Positions 26,986-36,566 of a stretch of 64,000 bases of DNA are shown in pieces. Made by a program: the position numbers and the translations under genes. This DNA comes from Sediminibacterium sp. TEGAF015 (GTDB taxonomy: Bacteria; Bacteroidota; Bacteroidia; Chitinophagales; Chitinophagaceae), in NCBI RefSeq assembly GCF_025997995.1, contig NZ_AP026683.1, positions 186,501-250,500 on the forward strand. Reading direction: 5' to 3'. The notes under the pieces are model-generated. The model was not told where the DNA came from, ran no database searches, and saw only the letters and a list, made by a program, of their open reading frames with translations. The first letter of the stretch is position 1. Each line of letters opens with the position of its first letter.

Positions 26986-29595
26986 CTACTTTGTCGTTTT
27001 TTTAGGAGTGGCTTTTTTAGTAACGGACTTCTTTGGCGCTGCTTTCTTGGAAGCTGCCTTTTTGGTAGCGGCTTTCTTTGCTGCTGTTTTTTTGGTGAAA
27101 GCTCCAGGTAACTGCTCTTCAATCATTTTCTTTACATCCTCCAAACTGATGTTCGAGAGCGATTCGGCAGTTGGTTTTGTGCCGTCTGCCAATTTCCCCA
27201 ATTTTAGCATTTTCTTCTGGAAGCGGATAAACGGACCCCAGCGACCGTTTTCAATGGCAATTTTCTCTGATGGCCATTGCTGAATGAAGCGGTTGGCTTC
27301 TTTTTCCAGTTTCTTTTCAATCAATTCATTAATGTCCTGTTGACTCAATGAATCAAAATTATACGCCTTTGGGATATTGATAAACAAATCATTCCATTTA
27401 ATGAATGGCCCGAATCTTCCTTTGCCTTTTGTTACGGGTAATTCATTGTAAAATGCAACGGGGGCATCGGCCTCCTGTTTTTCCTTAATCAATTGAATGG
27501 CTCTGGTCAGATCCATCTCGTGTAAATCTTCCCCTTTGGGAATAGAGATGAATTGTTCCCCTAATTTAATATAGGGACCAAATCTTCCAAGGTTTACAGA
27601 CAATTCTGCTCCTTCGTATTCGCCCAATGTTCTTGGCAAAGAAAACAGTTCCATGGCTTCTTCCATAGTAATGGTTTCAATGCTTTGAGAGGGTTTCAAT
27701 TTGGCAAAACGCGCTTTCTCATTTTCATCACTCGTGTCTCCAATTTGTACCATCGGACCATATCTCCCCATACGGGCGATTACTCTTTTTCCGGTTGCTG
27801 CATCAATACCCAACTCTCTTTCGCCCTTGGCTCTCTCTGCATTTTCCAGTGTATGTTCAATAGTTTCATGAAAGGGTTTATAAAAACCATCAATCATATT
27901 ATTCCAGGTTAAATTACCCTCTGCAATTTCATCGAATTCTGCTTCAATTTTGGCGGTAAAGCCAAAGTCCATCACTTTATTAAAGTGTTGTTTCAGAAAA
28001 TCTGTAACAACCATTCCCAAATCGGTAGGGAATAGTTTTCCTTTTTCCGCTCCGGTATTTTCCTGAATAATTTCCTTTTCAATTTCATTGCTAGCAGTCA
28101 GCTTTAATATAGTGGCTGCTCTCCTGATTCCTTCCTTATCCCTTTTTTCTACATAGTTCCTTTTCATGATGGTAGAAATGGTAGGAGCGTAGGTAGAAGG
28201 TCTTCCAATGCCTAATTCTTCCAGTTTTTTTACAAGGGAAGCTTCAGTATATCTTGCCGCAGGCTTTGTGAATTTTTCACTTGCATTCATGTACTGAAAA
28301 TCAAGCACCTCATTCACTTTTATAGGTGGTAACATACCTTCTGTGCTCTCTTCATCTTCTTCGTCTTTGCCCTCCATGTATACCTTTAAAAATCCATCAA
28401 ATTGCATGACTTCGCCTGTGGCAGTGAGCATTTCGTGGTTAGTGCTTACTTCAATTTTAGCTGTTGTTTTTTCAAAAGCAGCATCGCTCATTTGAGAAGC
28501 AATGGTTCTTTTCCAAATGAGTTCATACAATCGCTTACATTCTTCATCTTCCACCGTATGATTGCTCATATAGGTAGGACGAATGGCTTCGTGTGCTTCC
28601 TGTGCACTTTCGTTTTTATTCTTGAACTTACGGGGCTGATGGTATTTAGACCCGTAGCTTTTATTGATTTCGTTCTGTATATCCCCCAATGCTGTTTCAC
28701 TCAATGCAATACTATCTGTACGCATATAAGTGATTTTACCACTTTCATATAATTTTTGCGCTATAAGCATGGTCTTGCTTACACTATAGCCCATTTTTCT
28801 GGAAGCTTCCTGCTGTAGGGTAGAAGTAGTAAAGGGGGCAGCCGGTGTTCTTTTAGCAGGTTTTACCTGAATGTCTTTAACGGTATATTTTGCATTTATG
28901 CAACTTTCAAGAAAAGCACCTGCTTCTTCCGTTGTATGCAATCTTCCAGGGCCTTCCGCTTTGAATTGTACGGGTTTCCCATTAATATCAGTGGCTTTAA
29001 ATACCGCTTCAATCTTATAGGAACTTTCCGAAATGAACTGATTGATTTCACGCTCTCTCTCAACGATTAGTCGTACCGCTACACTTTGCACCCTTCCTGC
29101 ACTCAGACTTCTTTGCATGCCAATTTTACGCCATAAAACCGGACTCAATTCAAATCCCACCAAACGATCCAATACCCTTCTTGCTTGCTGGGCGTTCACC
29201 AGGTTCATGTTAATTAGCCTGGGATTATCTACTGCTTTTTTGATAGCGGGTGCAGTAATTTCATGGAAAACAATTCTTTTAGTAGAACGAGGGTCTAAGC
29301 CTAAAACTTCTGCCAAATGCCAGCTGATGCTTTCTCCTTCACGGTCCTCATCCGATGCAAGCCATACTTCTTCAGCTTTTTTAGCCATTTGTTTCAGCTC
29401 TTTTACAACTTTTTCCTTCTCGTCAGGAACCTTGTAACGGGGCTGATAATGATTGTTTACATCTATACCCATGTCGTCCTTTTCCAGGTCTCTAATATGA
29501 CCATAACAACTTCTCACTTCAAAATCCTTACCCAGAATTTTTTCAATGGTTTTTGCTTTTGCGGGCGACTCAACGATCAGTAAATTTTTTGCCAT
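26986..29595 (-). CDS. topA: DNA topoisomerase I
   Basis: An 869-residue type IA topoisomerase that relaxes negative supercoils. The Toprim domain starts at residue 3 (LLIVESPAKAKTIEKILG) with acidic DEDREGE, and the active-site Tyr is in KITYMRTDS. After the core come several TOPRIM_C_rpt (Topo_C) repeats with GRFGPYIKLG, GRFGPFIKW and GRWGPFIRF, instead of zinc ribbons. The protein ends in a tail of about 35 residues of Lys, Ala and Thr (KKAATKKAASKKAAPKK and so on), common in Bacteroidota and probably DNA-binding. Confidence 0.97.
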   Translation of the reverse strand: MAKNLLIVESPAKAKTIEKILGKDFEVRSCYGHIRDLEKDDMGIDVNNHYQPRYKVPDEKEKVVKELKQMAKKAEEVWLASDEDREGESISWHLAEVLGLDPRSTKRIVFHEITAPAIKKAVDNPRLINMNLVNAQQARRVLDRLVGFELSPVLWRKIGMQRSLSAGRVQSVAVRLIVEREREINQFISESSYKIEAVFKATDINGKPVQFKAEGPGRLHTTEEAGAFLESCINAKYTVKDIQVKPAKRTPAAPFTTSTLQQEASRKMGYSVSKTMLIAQKLYESGKITYMRTDSIALSETALGDIQNEINKSYGSKYHQPRKFKNKNESAQEAHEAIRPTYMSNHTVEDEECKRLYELIWKRTIASQMSDAAFEKTTAKIEVSTNHEMLTATGEVMQFDGFLKVYMEGKDEEDEESTEGMLPPIKVNEVLDFQYMNASEKFTKPAARYTEASLVKKLEELGIGRPSTYAPTISTIMKRNYVEKRDKEGIRRAATILKLTASNEIEKEIIQENTGAEKGKLFPTDLGMVVTDFLKQHFNKVMDFGFTAKIEAEFDEIAEGNLTWNNMIDGFYKPFHETIEHTLENAERAKGERELGIDAATGKRVIARMGRYGPMVQIGDTSDENEKARFAKLKPSQSIETITMEEAMELFSLPRTLGEYEGAELSVNLGRFGPYIKLGEQFISIPKGEDLHEMDLTRAIQLIKEKQEADAPVAFYNELPVTKGKGRFGPFIKWNDLFINIPKAYNFDSLSQQDINELIEKKLEKEANRFIQQWPSEKIAIENGRWGPFIRFQKKMLKLGKLADGTKPTAESLSNISLEDVKKMIEEQLPGAFTKKTAAKKAATKKAASKKAAPKKSVTKKATPKKTTK

Positions 29596-29671
29596 GTAGA
29601 AATTCCGATTCTAAGATTTTACTTCAATGATTTGGGTTAAATGCAATGCAATATTAGGTGAAAGGATTAAA

Positions 29672-30556
29672 TCACAAAAAATTGGGCTCGGAAGAAGGTT
29701 CCAAAAATGCCATTATTTTGTTGCGCGTACTTGATTCCTTATATATTTTATTGTGCCCCAATCCATGTGTTATATAAAATTGTGTACTGGGTATATCCTC
29801 TGTTAATAGTGGTTTTACATCTTTGAATGTGCAGATGGTATCTGTTTCATCGTGTACCCAAAGTACCTTTGCAGCTATTTTTTTTACCACTCTGGGAACA
29901 GAAAAATATTCTATTGGTTCTCCCGCCAATTGCCGGATATAGGCTTCAAATGCCTCTTGCACTTCTTTTTTTGCAGGAATCAGGGCGAAAAAGTTCTCGA
30001 TGGCTCTTTTTGTTTCAGTAGCAGGGGCAATTAATACCAGTTTTCTATTGCTGATATTTTCCATTTTCTCAATGGCTAAGCTGGCGGCTAAGCCGCCCAG
30101 TGAATGACCAATCATCCCATAGAAAGGACCAAATTGTTTTTCTATGGCCAGGATACAATCCCTGTAAATAAGCGCATTAATTCTTTTACCATCACTAATT
30201 CCGTGTCCGGGTGCATCAAATGCCAGTACCTCGTATCCACTTTTCACCAATGCCGTTACATAGGGCTCAAATTTGTAAGAATAACTACTGAAACCGTGAA
30301 TGATCAGTACTTTTTTTGCTTGAGCCAGTTCAGATTTCCATTGGAATCCCCTTACCGTTACGTCTCTGAGATCTACCGATACAGGGGTTGAATGGTGAAA
30401 AATGGAGGGGATCTTGACTCCTTTTTTAACTTTGAAAGGGGTGCAGAACAGGTCAAAAGCAGCAGCTGCTGCTTTTTCGGGTGAAACTATCCCGAGTGTT
30501 TTTATTTTAGTTCTGTAATATTTAAGCAATATCCGCTGACTCCATTTCATCTTCAT
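29672..30556 (-). CDS. Alpha/beta hydrolase
   Basis: A 294-residue hydrolase fold. Visible are the oxyanion strand VLIIHGFSSYSYKF, FDAPGHGISDGKRIN, the nucleophile elbow GHSLGGLAA, the acid in VLWVHDETDTICTF and the final His in THGLGHNKI. This resembles Hydrolase_4/lysophospholipase-like proteins. Substrate is unknown. Two Met codons at the N-terminus (30556 and 30550) are possible starts. It stands alone between topA and the divergent ferredoxin gene. Confidence 0.88.
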   Translation of the reverse strand: MKMKWSQRILLKYYRTKIKTLGIVSPEKAAAAAFDLFCTPFKVKKGVKIPSIFHHSTPVSVDLRDVTVRGFQWKSELAQAKKVLIIHGFSSYSYKFEPYVTALVKSGYEVLAFDAPGHGISDGKRINALIYRDCILAIEKQFGPFYGMIGHSLGGLAASLAIEKMENISNRKLVLIAPATETKRAIENFFALIPAKKEVQEAFEAYIRQLAGEPIEYFSVPRVVKKIAAKVLWVHDETDTICTFKDVKPLLTEDIPSTQFYITHGLGHNKIYKESSTRNKIMAFLEPSSEPNFL

Positions 30557-30624
30557 GATTCAAAGATATTTAATTAATTCCGACTAAACTTTTTAGCATA
30601 ATAGGGGTTAATAAGAGTTTTAAA

Positions 30625-30632
30625 TACTTTTG
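30625..30632 (+). promoter_or_regulatory. -7 box of the fdx-iscX-HAD-ubiA-maf unit
   Basis: TACTTTTG, an exact TAnnTTTG match, 17 bases before the fdx ATG. No clear -33 element or IscR-type site was seen. Confidence 0.45.
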
Positions 30633-30649
30633 CCAACCAAATTGTGATT

Positions 30650-30985
30650 ATGTATACCATTGAAATTGAATTTGAACAGAAAGGATTAGAGAAAGTAGTC
30701 TTGGATAATATTGCCCCTGACCAGAGTTTACTGGAGGTTTGCTTAGACAATGGCATTGAATTGCACCACAATTGCGGGGCAGTTTGCGCTTGCAGTACCT
30801 GTCATTTGTATGTGAACAGTGGCGCGGAACACTTGGAAGAATTGGGTGACAGAGAAGAAGATTTTATTGACAGAGCAGTGAATCCAAGAATTAATTCAAG
30901 ATTGGGTTGTCAGTGTGTTCTGCAGCCTGGTTCCGGTAAAGTCAGTGTTACCTTACCTGATCAAACCCAATTTTTAGGAGAATAA
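30650..30985 (+). CDS. fdx: 2Fe-2S ferredoxin (Isc type)
   Basis: A 111-residue adrenodoxin-like ferredoxin supplying electrons for Fe-S cluster assembly. The cluster ligands are Cys42, Cys48 and Cys51 (C-x5-C-x2-C in HHNCGAVCACSTCH) plus a later Cys in RLGCQCVL. The ATG at 30650 is preferred over the GTG two codons upstream. iscX follows 30 bases later, supporting an Isc-linked role, although iscS/iscU are not in the window. Confidence 0.93.
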   Translation: MYTIEIEFEQKGLEKVVLDNIAPDQSLLEVCLDNGIELHHNCGAVCACSTCHLYVNSGAEHLEELGDREEDFIDRAVNPRINSRLGCQCVLQPGSGKVSVTLPDQTQFLGE

Positions 30986-31015
30986 TTATTCAGTCAAGTA
31001 CTTTAAAGAAAATAT

Positions 31016-31255
31016 ATGAGCCATTTTGAGCCACCCATTCATTGGAATGACCACGAAGATATTGCCATGAAATTGTATGAGCGTTTCGGAGACGATTTCA
31101 CTGAAGCTAAAATTTACAGAATCCGTTTTACTGATTTATTGGAATGGATTTTAGAAGTGCCTGGTTTTGAAGGTACCAGAGAGCAAAGCACAGAAGGTCA
31201 TCTGGAAATGATTCAGAGTGCCTGGGTGTATGAATGGAGAGATAACCAAAAATAA
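31016..31255 (+). CDS. iscX: Fe-S assembly protein IscX
   Basis: A 79-residue acidic protein with IHWNDHEDIAMKLYERF, IRFTDLLEWI, and EGHLEMIQSAWVYEW, matching IscX (YfhJ), an iron-binding modulator of the cysteine desulfurase. It is slightly longer than the 66-residue E. coli form. Pairing with fdx reproduces the end of the isc operon of other bacteria. Its end overlaps one possible start of the next gene. Confidence 0.93.
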   Translation: MSHFEPPIHWNDHEDIAMKLYERFGDDFTEAKIYRIRFTDLLEWILEVPGFEGTREQSTEGHLEMIQSAWVYEWRDNQK

Positions 31256-31772
31256 TATATTGGAAAAGTTCAGTTTAATCAAAACGTTTGTATTTGATGT
31301 TGACGGGGTATTAACCGATGGTACTTTACTGGTTATGCCCAACGGGCTCATGGTACGCAGCATGAACATCAAAGATGGATATGCACTACAGCTGGCCATT
31401 AAAAAAGGGTACCGTGTTATTATCATTTCCGGTGGTCAATCACCTGAAGTAATGGAGCGACTGAACAAACTAGGGGTAAAAGAAGTACATATGCAGGTTA
31501 CCGACAAGCTATCCCTCTTGCAGGAACTGGTTGGTAACAAGATAGAGGATCAGCAGCATTGTCTGTACATGGGGGATGATATACCCGATCTTGCCTGTAT
31601 GCAATGGGCAGGAATGGCAGTGTGTCCGGCTGATGCGGTAACAGAAATTAAATCGGTATCTTATTATATTTCAGAGAAAAACGGCGGGATGGGCTGCGTA
31701 AGGGAAGTGATAGAAAAGGTAATGAAACTCCGTAATGACTGGAATGAAGATTTTACACTCAGAGCCCAATAG
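31230..31772 (+). CDS. HAD-family phosphatase, KdsC-like
   Basis: A HAD phosphatase of the C0/KDO-8-phosphate phosphatase type, about 180 residues. Motif I is FVFDVDGVLTDGTL, motif II IISGGQ, motif III Lys in TDKLSLL, and motif IV YMGDDIPDL. KdsC releases phosphate in KDO synthesis for LPS. The start is uncertain: ATG 31230 and GTG 31218 lie inside iscX; TTG 31260, five bases after the iscX stop, gives a protein starting just before KFSLIKTFVFD, which resembles family members. No other KDO gene is nearby. Confidence 0.85.
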   Translation: MNGEITKNNILEKFSLIKTFVFDVDGVLTDGTLLVMPNGLMVRSMNIKDGYALQLAIKKGYRVIIISGGQSPEVMERLNKLGVKEVHMQVTDKLSLLQELVGNKIEDQQHCLYMGDDIPDLACMQWAGMAVCPADAVTEIKSVSYYISEKNGGMGCVREVIEKVMKLRNDWNEDFTLRAQ

Positions 31773-31797
31773 GCGCTGATATAAATAAGCGTAGCTT

Positions 31798-32733
31798 TTG
31801 AAACTTATTGCCGCATTCTTAAGACTGATTAGATGGCCAAATCTGGTATTCATTGTTCTTACACAGTGTTTATTTGAGTGGGCAATTTATGGTCGTGTTT
31901 ATCCATCCAGCAACTTAACTGCATTTTCGAATACATTTATACAACTGCTAATCGCCTCTGTTTTCATAGCTGCAGCCGGTTATATTATCAATGATTATTT
32001 TGATCAGAATATTGATCAAGTAAATAAACCGGAAAAAATGGTGGTGAATGTAATCATCAACAGAAGATGGGTCATATTCTGGCATATGACTTTGAGCCTT
32101 GCAGGTCTTTTCTTTACAGCATTGGCTTTACCAATAAACCAATACTGGCACCTGGTGCTGGGCAACCTGGCAGCAATTTTATTGTTGTGGTTATATTCTA
32201 CCAATTTTAAAAAACAATTGTTAATTGGGAATGTCCTGATTTCATTCCTAACAGCCTGGGTCATTTTAATTTTATTCTTTGCCAAATATCCTCTGGTAAT
32301 GCACGAAATGCTTGGGCTAGATCATGACAAAGTGCGGTTTTTCCGATTAACTATTTTATATGCTGCGTTTGCCTTTATTATTTCTTTGGTAAGGGAAGTT
32401 GTAAAAGATATGGAAGATATGGAGGGTGATCAAAAGTATGGATGTAGAACCATGCCCATTGTCTGGGGTATTCGTGCAACTAAGGTATTTGTTGCAGTTT
32501 GGCTTGTGGTATTAATTGCTGCCTTATTGATTTTACAGTTTTATGTGTTGGGCCTTGGTTGGTGGCATAGTGCTTTGTACTGTTTGCTATTTATTATAAT
32601 GCCCCTTGCAGTTATTGCACATAAACTATACAAAGCGCATACAATAAAGGAATATCATCGTTTAAGTACCTTAATTAAGTGGGTAATGTTTACAGGTATT
32701 CTGTCTATGGTATTCTTTCAATTTTATGATTAG
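31798..32733 (+). CDS. UbiA-family prenyltransferase (geranylgeranylglycerol-phosphate transferase-like)
   Basis: A 311-residue membrane prenyltransferase with about eight helices. The two Asp-rich prenyl-diphosphate sites are INDYFDQNIDQVNKPEK and REVVKDMEDMEGDQKYG. In Bacteroidota such proteins are often called geranylgeranylglycerol-phosphate geranylgeranyltransferase; a quinone-type acceptor is equally possible from sequence alone. The start is a TTG at 31798, as no suitable ATG precedes LRLIRWPNL. maf starts five bases after the stop. Confidence 0.87.
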   Translation: MKLIAAFLRLIRWPNLVFIVLTQCLFEWAIYGRVYPSSNLTAFSNTFIQLLIASVFIAAAGYIINDYFDQNIDQVNKPEKMVVNVIINRRWVIFWHMTLSLAGLFFTALALPINQYWHLVLGNLAAILLLWLYSTNFKKQLLIGNVLISFLTAWVILILFFAKYPLVMHEMLGLDHDKVRFFRLTILYAAFAFIISLVREVVKDMEDMEGDQKYGCRTMPIVWGIRATKVFVAVWLVVLIAALLILQFYVLGLGWWHSALYCLLFIIMPLAVIAHKLYKAHTIKEYHRLSTLIKWVMFTGILSMVFFQFYD

Positions 32734-32738
32734 TTAAC

Positions 32739-33320
32739 ATGCAAAGATCATTAATACTGGCTTCCCAAAGCCCTAGAAGAAAACAATTACTGGAATGGGC
32801 TGAAATTAATTTTACAATTGAAGTTGTAGAAACGGATGAAAGTTTTTCAACGGAAATGGATCCTACTGAAATTCCCATTCATATTGCCCGCGCAAAAGCA
32901 ATTGCTGTTCAGGAAAAAAGAAAGCTGGATGGTAAAGATTTTGAATCACCAGTTTATTTGGCAGCGGATACTGTTGTGGTATTAAACAACGAGATCATCA
33001 ATAAGCCAAAAGATAGAGCAGATGCCATTGCCATGCTTTCCAGATTGTCTGGTCAGCAACACAGGGTTATTACCGGTGTAGTTATTTTAGACAAACAAGA
33101 AGAGATTGCTTTTTCAGAAACAACCCATGTTCAGTTTCATGCACTAAGTCAGGCACAGATAGAACATTATGTAGACCAATATAAGCCTTATGATAAAGCA
33201 GGTGCTTATGCCATACAGGAATGGATTGGAGTGATTGGAATCGCCTCTATTAACGGGGATTTTTACAATGTGATGGGCTTGCCGGTAAGCAGGGTGGTGA
33301 AGGCGCTGCCTGTTTTCTAA
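32739..33320 (+). CDS. maf: Maf-family nucleotide pyrophosphatase
   Basis: A 193-residue house-cleaning pyrophosphatase hydrolysing non-canonical or surplus nucleoside triphosphates. Motifs include ILASQSPRRKQLLEWA at the N-terminus, LAADTVVVLNNEIINKP, SGQQHRVITGV and the closing YDKAGAYAIQEWIG. The AADT and YAIQ variants fit the YhdE/Maf group that prefers dTTP/UTP. It is the last gene of the fdx-iscX-HAD-ubiA-maf unit and converges on the OsmC gene. Confidence 0.95.
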   Translation: MQRSLILASQSPRRKQLLEWAEINFTIEVVETDESFSTEMDPTEIPIHIARAKAIAVQEKRKLDGKDFESPVYLAADTVVVLNNEIINKPKDRADAIAMLSRLSGQQHRVITGVVILDKQEEIAFSETTHVQFHALSQAQIEHYVDQYKPYDKAGAYAIQEWIGVIGIASINGDFYNVMGLPVSRVVKALPVF

Positions 33321-33348
33321 GCAGCAGCCTTTCCTTTTTCCGTATCTT

Positions 33349-33759
33349 CTACCAGCTGAATGTTAGATCCAGTTCCAGATCGGGATGTAATGACCTTTCT
33401 ACCGGACAGGTTCTGGCGGTGTTTTCCAAAATGGTTTTTTCCTTATCGCTCAGGTTTTGTAAGGATTCAGGAAATTGAATATGTATGACGATTTTGCCAA
33501 TACGGCGAGGATCCGGATACATTACTTTGGTAACATCTGCCTTTGTTCCGTCCAGTATAATATTGTCCATGGTCTGGGCTTTGATGCCCATGGTGGTAAT
33601 CATACAGGAAGCCAGTGCAGTTGCCACTAAATCGGTGGGGGAAAACCTTTCCCCTTTTCCCTTGTTGTCGGTAGGTGCATCGGTTTCAATTGCAGATCCG
33701 CTTTGTAAATGGGTAGCAGTGGTTCTTAAGTCGCTGGTATAAATAATTTGTGAAGTCAT
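33349..33759 (-). CDS. OsmC/Ohr-family peroxiredoxin-like protein
   Basis: A 136-residue OsmC-fold protein. The two reactive cysteines are seen in ATALASCMITTMG and ENTARTCPVERSLHP, and GERFSPTDLVA precedes the first. Members reduce organic hydroperoxides; the short length fits the YhfA/OsmC-like subgroup rather than Ohr proper. It is a single minus-strand gene between two plus-strand genes. Confidence 0.93.
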   Translation of the reverse strand: MTSQIIYTSDLRTTATHLQSGSAIETDAPTDNKGKGERFSPTDLVATALASCMITTMGIKAQTMDNIILDGTKADVTKVMYPDPRRIGKIVIHIQFPESLQNLSDKEKTILENTARTCPVERSLHPDLELDLTFSW

Positions 33760-33798
33760 TGCATCAATTTTGCTTTAAATTTACATCTATCAAATTAA

Positions 33799-34629
33799 AT
33801 GGAAGTGAAGAAACTATTTTTCGTGGTTTGTCTCTTGTCGGGAACAGGGTTAATGGCGCAGAAAAAACAACTTTCTGAAGCCGCTATGCAACGTGCTCAA
33901 AAGAAGGAGGAGAGAAGGGAGAAAATAAACCAGTTAATTAAACAGGAAGAAGAAGGTGCATTAATATTTAATAAACAAAGTGCTTTCAGTATTAATTTAA
34001 ATACGGATGGCTGGGGACTGAAATACGAAAAAGGCAAATATAAATCCATTACTTCCACCAATCTATGGTGGTTGGAATTTGGAGAAAGAAAACATCCCAA
34101 GGAAGAGCGCATACCTACACTTTCCTCCTCTGGTGGGTTTATTCTGATTTCCAATTATATCTATGGAAAACAGAATAATTTCTATTACCTCAATTTAGGT
34201 TTTGGACAGCAGAAATTAATAGGGGGTAAAGGAAATAAAAATGGTATTGCAGTTTCTGCTATATATGGTGCAGGATTGAGTGCCGGATTACTAAAACCTT
34301 ATTATTTAGATGTTCAGAATCTCCAGACAGGGGAGAGAAAGCAAATTAAATACGACGGAACCAATGAAGCTATTTTTCTTGATCCAAATGCCATCTTGGG
34401 AAGAGGCGGGCTATTTAAAGGCTTCAATGAAATAAAATTTGTGCCGGGCGTTCATGCCAAATTCGCCCTTCGGTTTGATTATGGCCGCTACAATGAATTG
34501 CTTTCTGCCATTGATGTGGGCATCAATGCATCCTACTATTCCCAGAAAATGCCCATTCTTTTGTTAAACCCCGAAAAGAACTTCTTCTTTAATGCTTACG
34601 CAGCATTTACATTCGGTAGAAGAAAGTAG
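33799..34629 (+). CDS. Exported protein, predicted outer membrane beta-barrel, unknown function
   Basis: A 276-residue protein with a signal peptide (MEVKKLFFVV to GLMAQ), a highly charged helix (about residues 27-52, rich in Lys, Glu and Arg), then alternating strands (FSINLNTDGWGLKYEKG, GFILISNYIYG, FYYLNLGFGQQ) closing with AYAAFTFGRRK. The ending on an aromatic-rich strand is like an outer membrane barrel. I do not recognise a named family. It lies 28 bases ahead of lipA, whose -7 box sits in the gap. Confidence 0.65.
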   Translation: MEVKKLFFVVCLLSGTGLMAQKKQLSEAAMQRAQKKEERREKINQLIKQEEEGALIFNKQSAFSINLNTDGWGLKYEKGKYKSITSTNLWWLEFGERKHPKEERIPTLSSSGGFILISNYIYGKQNNFYYLNLGFGQQKLIGGKGNKNGIAVSAIYGAGLSAGLLKPYYLDVQNLQTGERKQIKYDGTNEAIFLDPNAILGRGGLFKGFNEIKFVPGVHAKFALRFDYGRYNELLSAIDVGINASYYSQKMPILLLNPEKNFFFNAYAAFTFGRRK

Positions 34630-34630
34630 T

Positions 34631-34638
34631 TAATTTTG
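34631..34638 (+). promoter_or_regulatory. -7 box of lipA
   Basis: TAATTTTG, an exact TAnnTTTG match beginning one base after the upstream stop codon and 19 bases before the chosen lipA ATG at 34658. Confidence 0.5.
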
Positions 34639-34657
34639 TGCCCTAGAATTGAAGCGC

Positions 34658-35605
34658 ATGCAAGAATTACCTGTTGTACCCAAAATACCTCAAGATACTG
34701 TTGTATCCAGCGATACACCCTTAAAAAAGCCCAACTGGCTTAGGGTTAAACTGCCTATTGGGGAGAGTTATAAGCACGTTAGAGGCCTGGTAGATACGCA
34801 TAAACTACATACCATCTGTGAAAGTGGTAATTGCCCGAATATGGGGGAGTGCTGGGGCGAAGGAACCGCTACTTTCATGATTCTTGGTAATATCTGTACC
34901 CGTAGCTGCGGATTCTGTGCGGTTGCCACAGGAAGACCCCTGGCTGTTGATTTTGATGAGCCACAGCGTGTAGCAGAAGCCATTCACTTAATGAAAGTGA
35001 AGCATGCGGTTATTACCAGTGTAGATAGAGATGAATTGAAAGACGGTGGATCCATTATCTGGTACAATACCATTAAAGCAGTAAAAGCGTTAAATCCGGA
35101 TACAACACTGGAAACCCTGATCCCTGATTTCAGAGGATTCAAAGATCAGATTCAGCGTATTATTGATGCTGCCCCGGAAGTGGTTAGCCACAATATGGAA
35201 ACAGTGGAAAGAATAACCCGTCAGGTTAGAATCCAGGCCAAGTACAGAAGAAGTCTGGAAGTGCTGGAGACATTGAAAAAAGGGGGTATGAGAACAAAGA
35301 CCGGTATCATGCTGGGGCTGGGTGAAACCAAGGAAGAAGTGGTGCAAACTATGAAAGACCTGGTGGAAGTGGGTACGGATGTTATTACTCTTGGCCAGTA
35401 TTTGCAGCCTACTAAAAAGCATCTTCCGGTACAGCGTTTTGTTCATCCGGATGAATTTGCTGAATTACGTGAAATTGGTTATAGTATCGGGTTTGATTAT
35501 GTTGAAAGCGGCCCGCTTGTGCGATCATCTTATCATAGTGAAAAGCACGTAATTCCCGGATACGGAAAGAACAAATGGCTAATGGAAAAAGCCGTTCATG
35601 CTTAG
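34658..35605 (+). CDS. lipA: Lipoyl synthase
   Basis: A 315-residue radical SAM enzyme inserting two sulfurs into octanoyl groups. The auxiliary 4Fe-4S cluster is bound by Cys54, Cys59 and Cys65 ([12 protein letters not shown]), the radical SAM cluster by Cys80, Cys84 and Cys87 (CTRSCGFC), and the C-terminal Arg-Ser-Ser-Tyr motif is present (VRSSYHSE). ATG 34658 is preferred to TTG 34649 because of the -7 box at 34631. The 3' end overlaps the next gene by eight bases. lipB is not in the window. Confidence 0.97.
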   Translation: MQELPVVPKIPQDTVVSSDTPLKKPNWLRVKLPIGESYKHVRGLVDTHKLHTICESGNCPNMGECWGEGTATFMILGNICTRSCGFCAVATGRPLAVDFDEPQRVAEAIHLMKVKHAVITSVDRDELKDGGSIIWYNTIKAVKALNPDTTLETLIPDFRGFKDQIQRIIDAAPEVVSHNMETVERITRQVRIQAKYRRSLEVLETLKKGGMRTKTGIMLGLGETKEEVVQTMKDLVEVGTDVITLGQYLQPTKKHLPVQRFVHPDEFAELREIGYSIGFDYVESGPLVRSSYHSEKHVIPGYGKNKWLMEKAVHA

Positions 35606-36566
35606 GGTATTCCTTTTATTTTTCCTGATTCCTTTTGCCGGAACTGCCCAGTATAAATGGATTCAGGCAGATACTACTTTTGGTCCTTTGCCAAAGGGTG
35701 TGCAATTGTTTTATTCAACTGATTCACTTGATGGCAAACCGAATAAAGTATTCTTTTGTAAGATTCCGATTACGAATCGCCAACTCCTTTTCTCTATAAA
35801 AGTGGGGAATGGAAAAAGATATACTCCATCAGCCTATTACCAGGATAATGGACAACCATTTCTAGTGGTAAATACCACTTTCTTTGAGTTTGTTAATAAC
35901 AGAAATTTAAATGCAGTTGTACAGGATGGGAATCTAGTAGCATATAATGTTCATAGTTTACCAGGTAAGGGTAAAGACACACTAACTTATCGTCATGCTT
36001 TTGCCAGTGCAATTGGAATTTCCAGAAAACGAAAAGCCGATATCGCCTGGTTGTATACCGACAGCAGCAATAAATATCCACTAGCTTCTCAAACAGTGAT
36101 TCCTTTTTTTAAAGACAGTAATGCTACCGTGTACCCATCTTTTATTCAATCTAAGTATAGACTGAAAAAATGGAAAATGCAGACAGCGGTAGCAGGAGGT
36201 CCTGTTTTGATTCAAGATGGACAAATCCAAATTACCAACAACGAAGAAATCCGTTTTCCTGGTAGTCAAATCAATGATAAACATCCCAGAACAGCTATGG
36301 GATATACTGAAAACGGGGATTTGATTGTAATGGTTGTAGAAGGAAGAAATCCCGGTATTGCTGAGGGTGCCAGTTTGGTGCAGCTCGCACATTTGCTTCA
36401 GTCTGTAGGTTGCACTGAGGCATTAAATTTAGATGGTGGAGGAAGTAGTACCTTGTTGATTAATGGCAATGAAACCATTAAGCCAAGCGATAAAACCGGG
36501 CAACGCCCGGTTCCCGCCGTATGGATTATTTCATCTCCCAAACAAGGGCAGAAGCGCCCAGAATAG
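35598..36566 (+). CDS. Phosphodiester glycosidase (NAGPA/DUF2233 domain), exported
   Basis: A 322-residue protein with a signal peptide (through GTAQ). The NAGPA-type domain shows [47 protein letters not shown] and [17 protein letters not shown], the conserved blocks of the family that cleaves GlcNAc phosphodiesters. The substrate in bacteria is not known; cell-wall or exopolysaccharide phosphodiesters are plausible. It overlaps lipA by eight bases and the convergent ROK gene by 41 bases, which is unusually tight. Confidence 0.88.
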   Translation: MLRVFLLFFLIPFAGTAQYKWIQADTTFGPLPKGVQLFYSTDSLDGKPNKVFFCKIPITNRQLLFSIKVGNGKRYTPSAYYQDNGQPFLVVNTTFFEFVNNRNLNAVVQDGNLVAYNVHSLPGKGKDTLTYRHAFASAIGISRKRKADIAWLYTDSSNKYPLASQTVIPFFKDSNATVYPSFIQSKYRLKKWKMQTAVAGGPVLIQDGQIQITNNEEIRFPGSQINDKHPRTAMGYTENGDLIVMVVEGRNPGIAEGASLVQLAHLLQSVGCTEALNLDGGGSSTLLINGNETIKPSDKTGQRPVPAVWIISSPKQGQKRPE

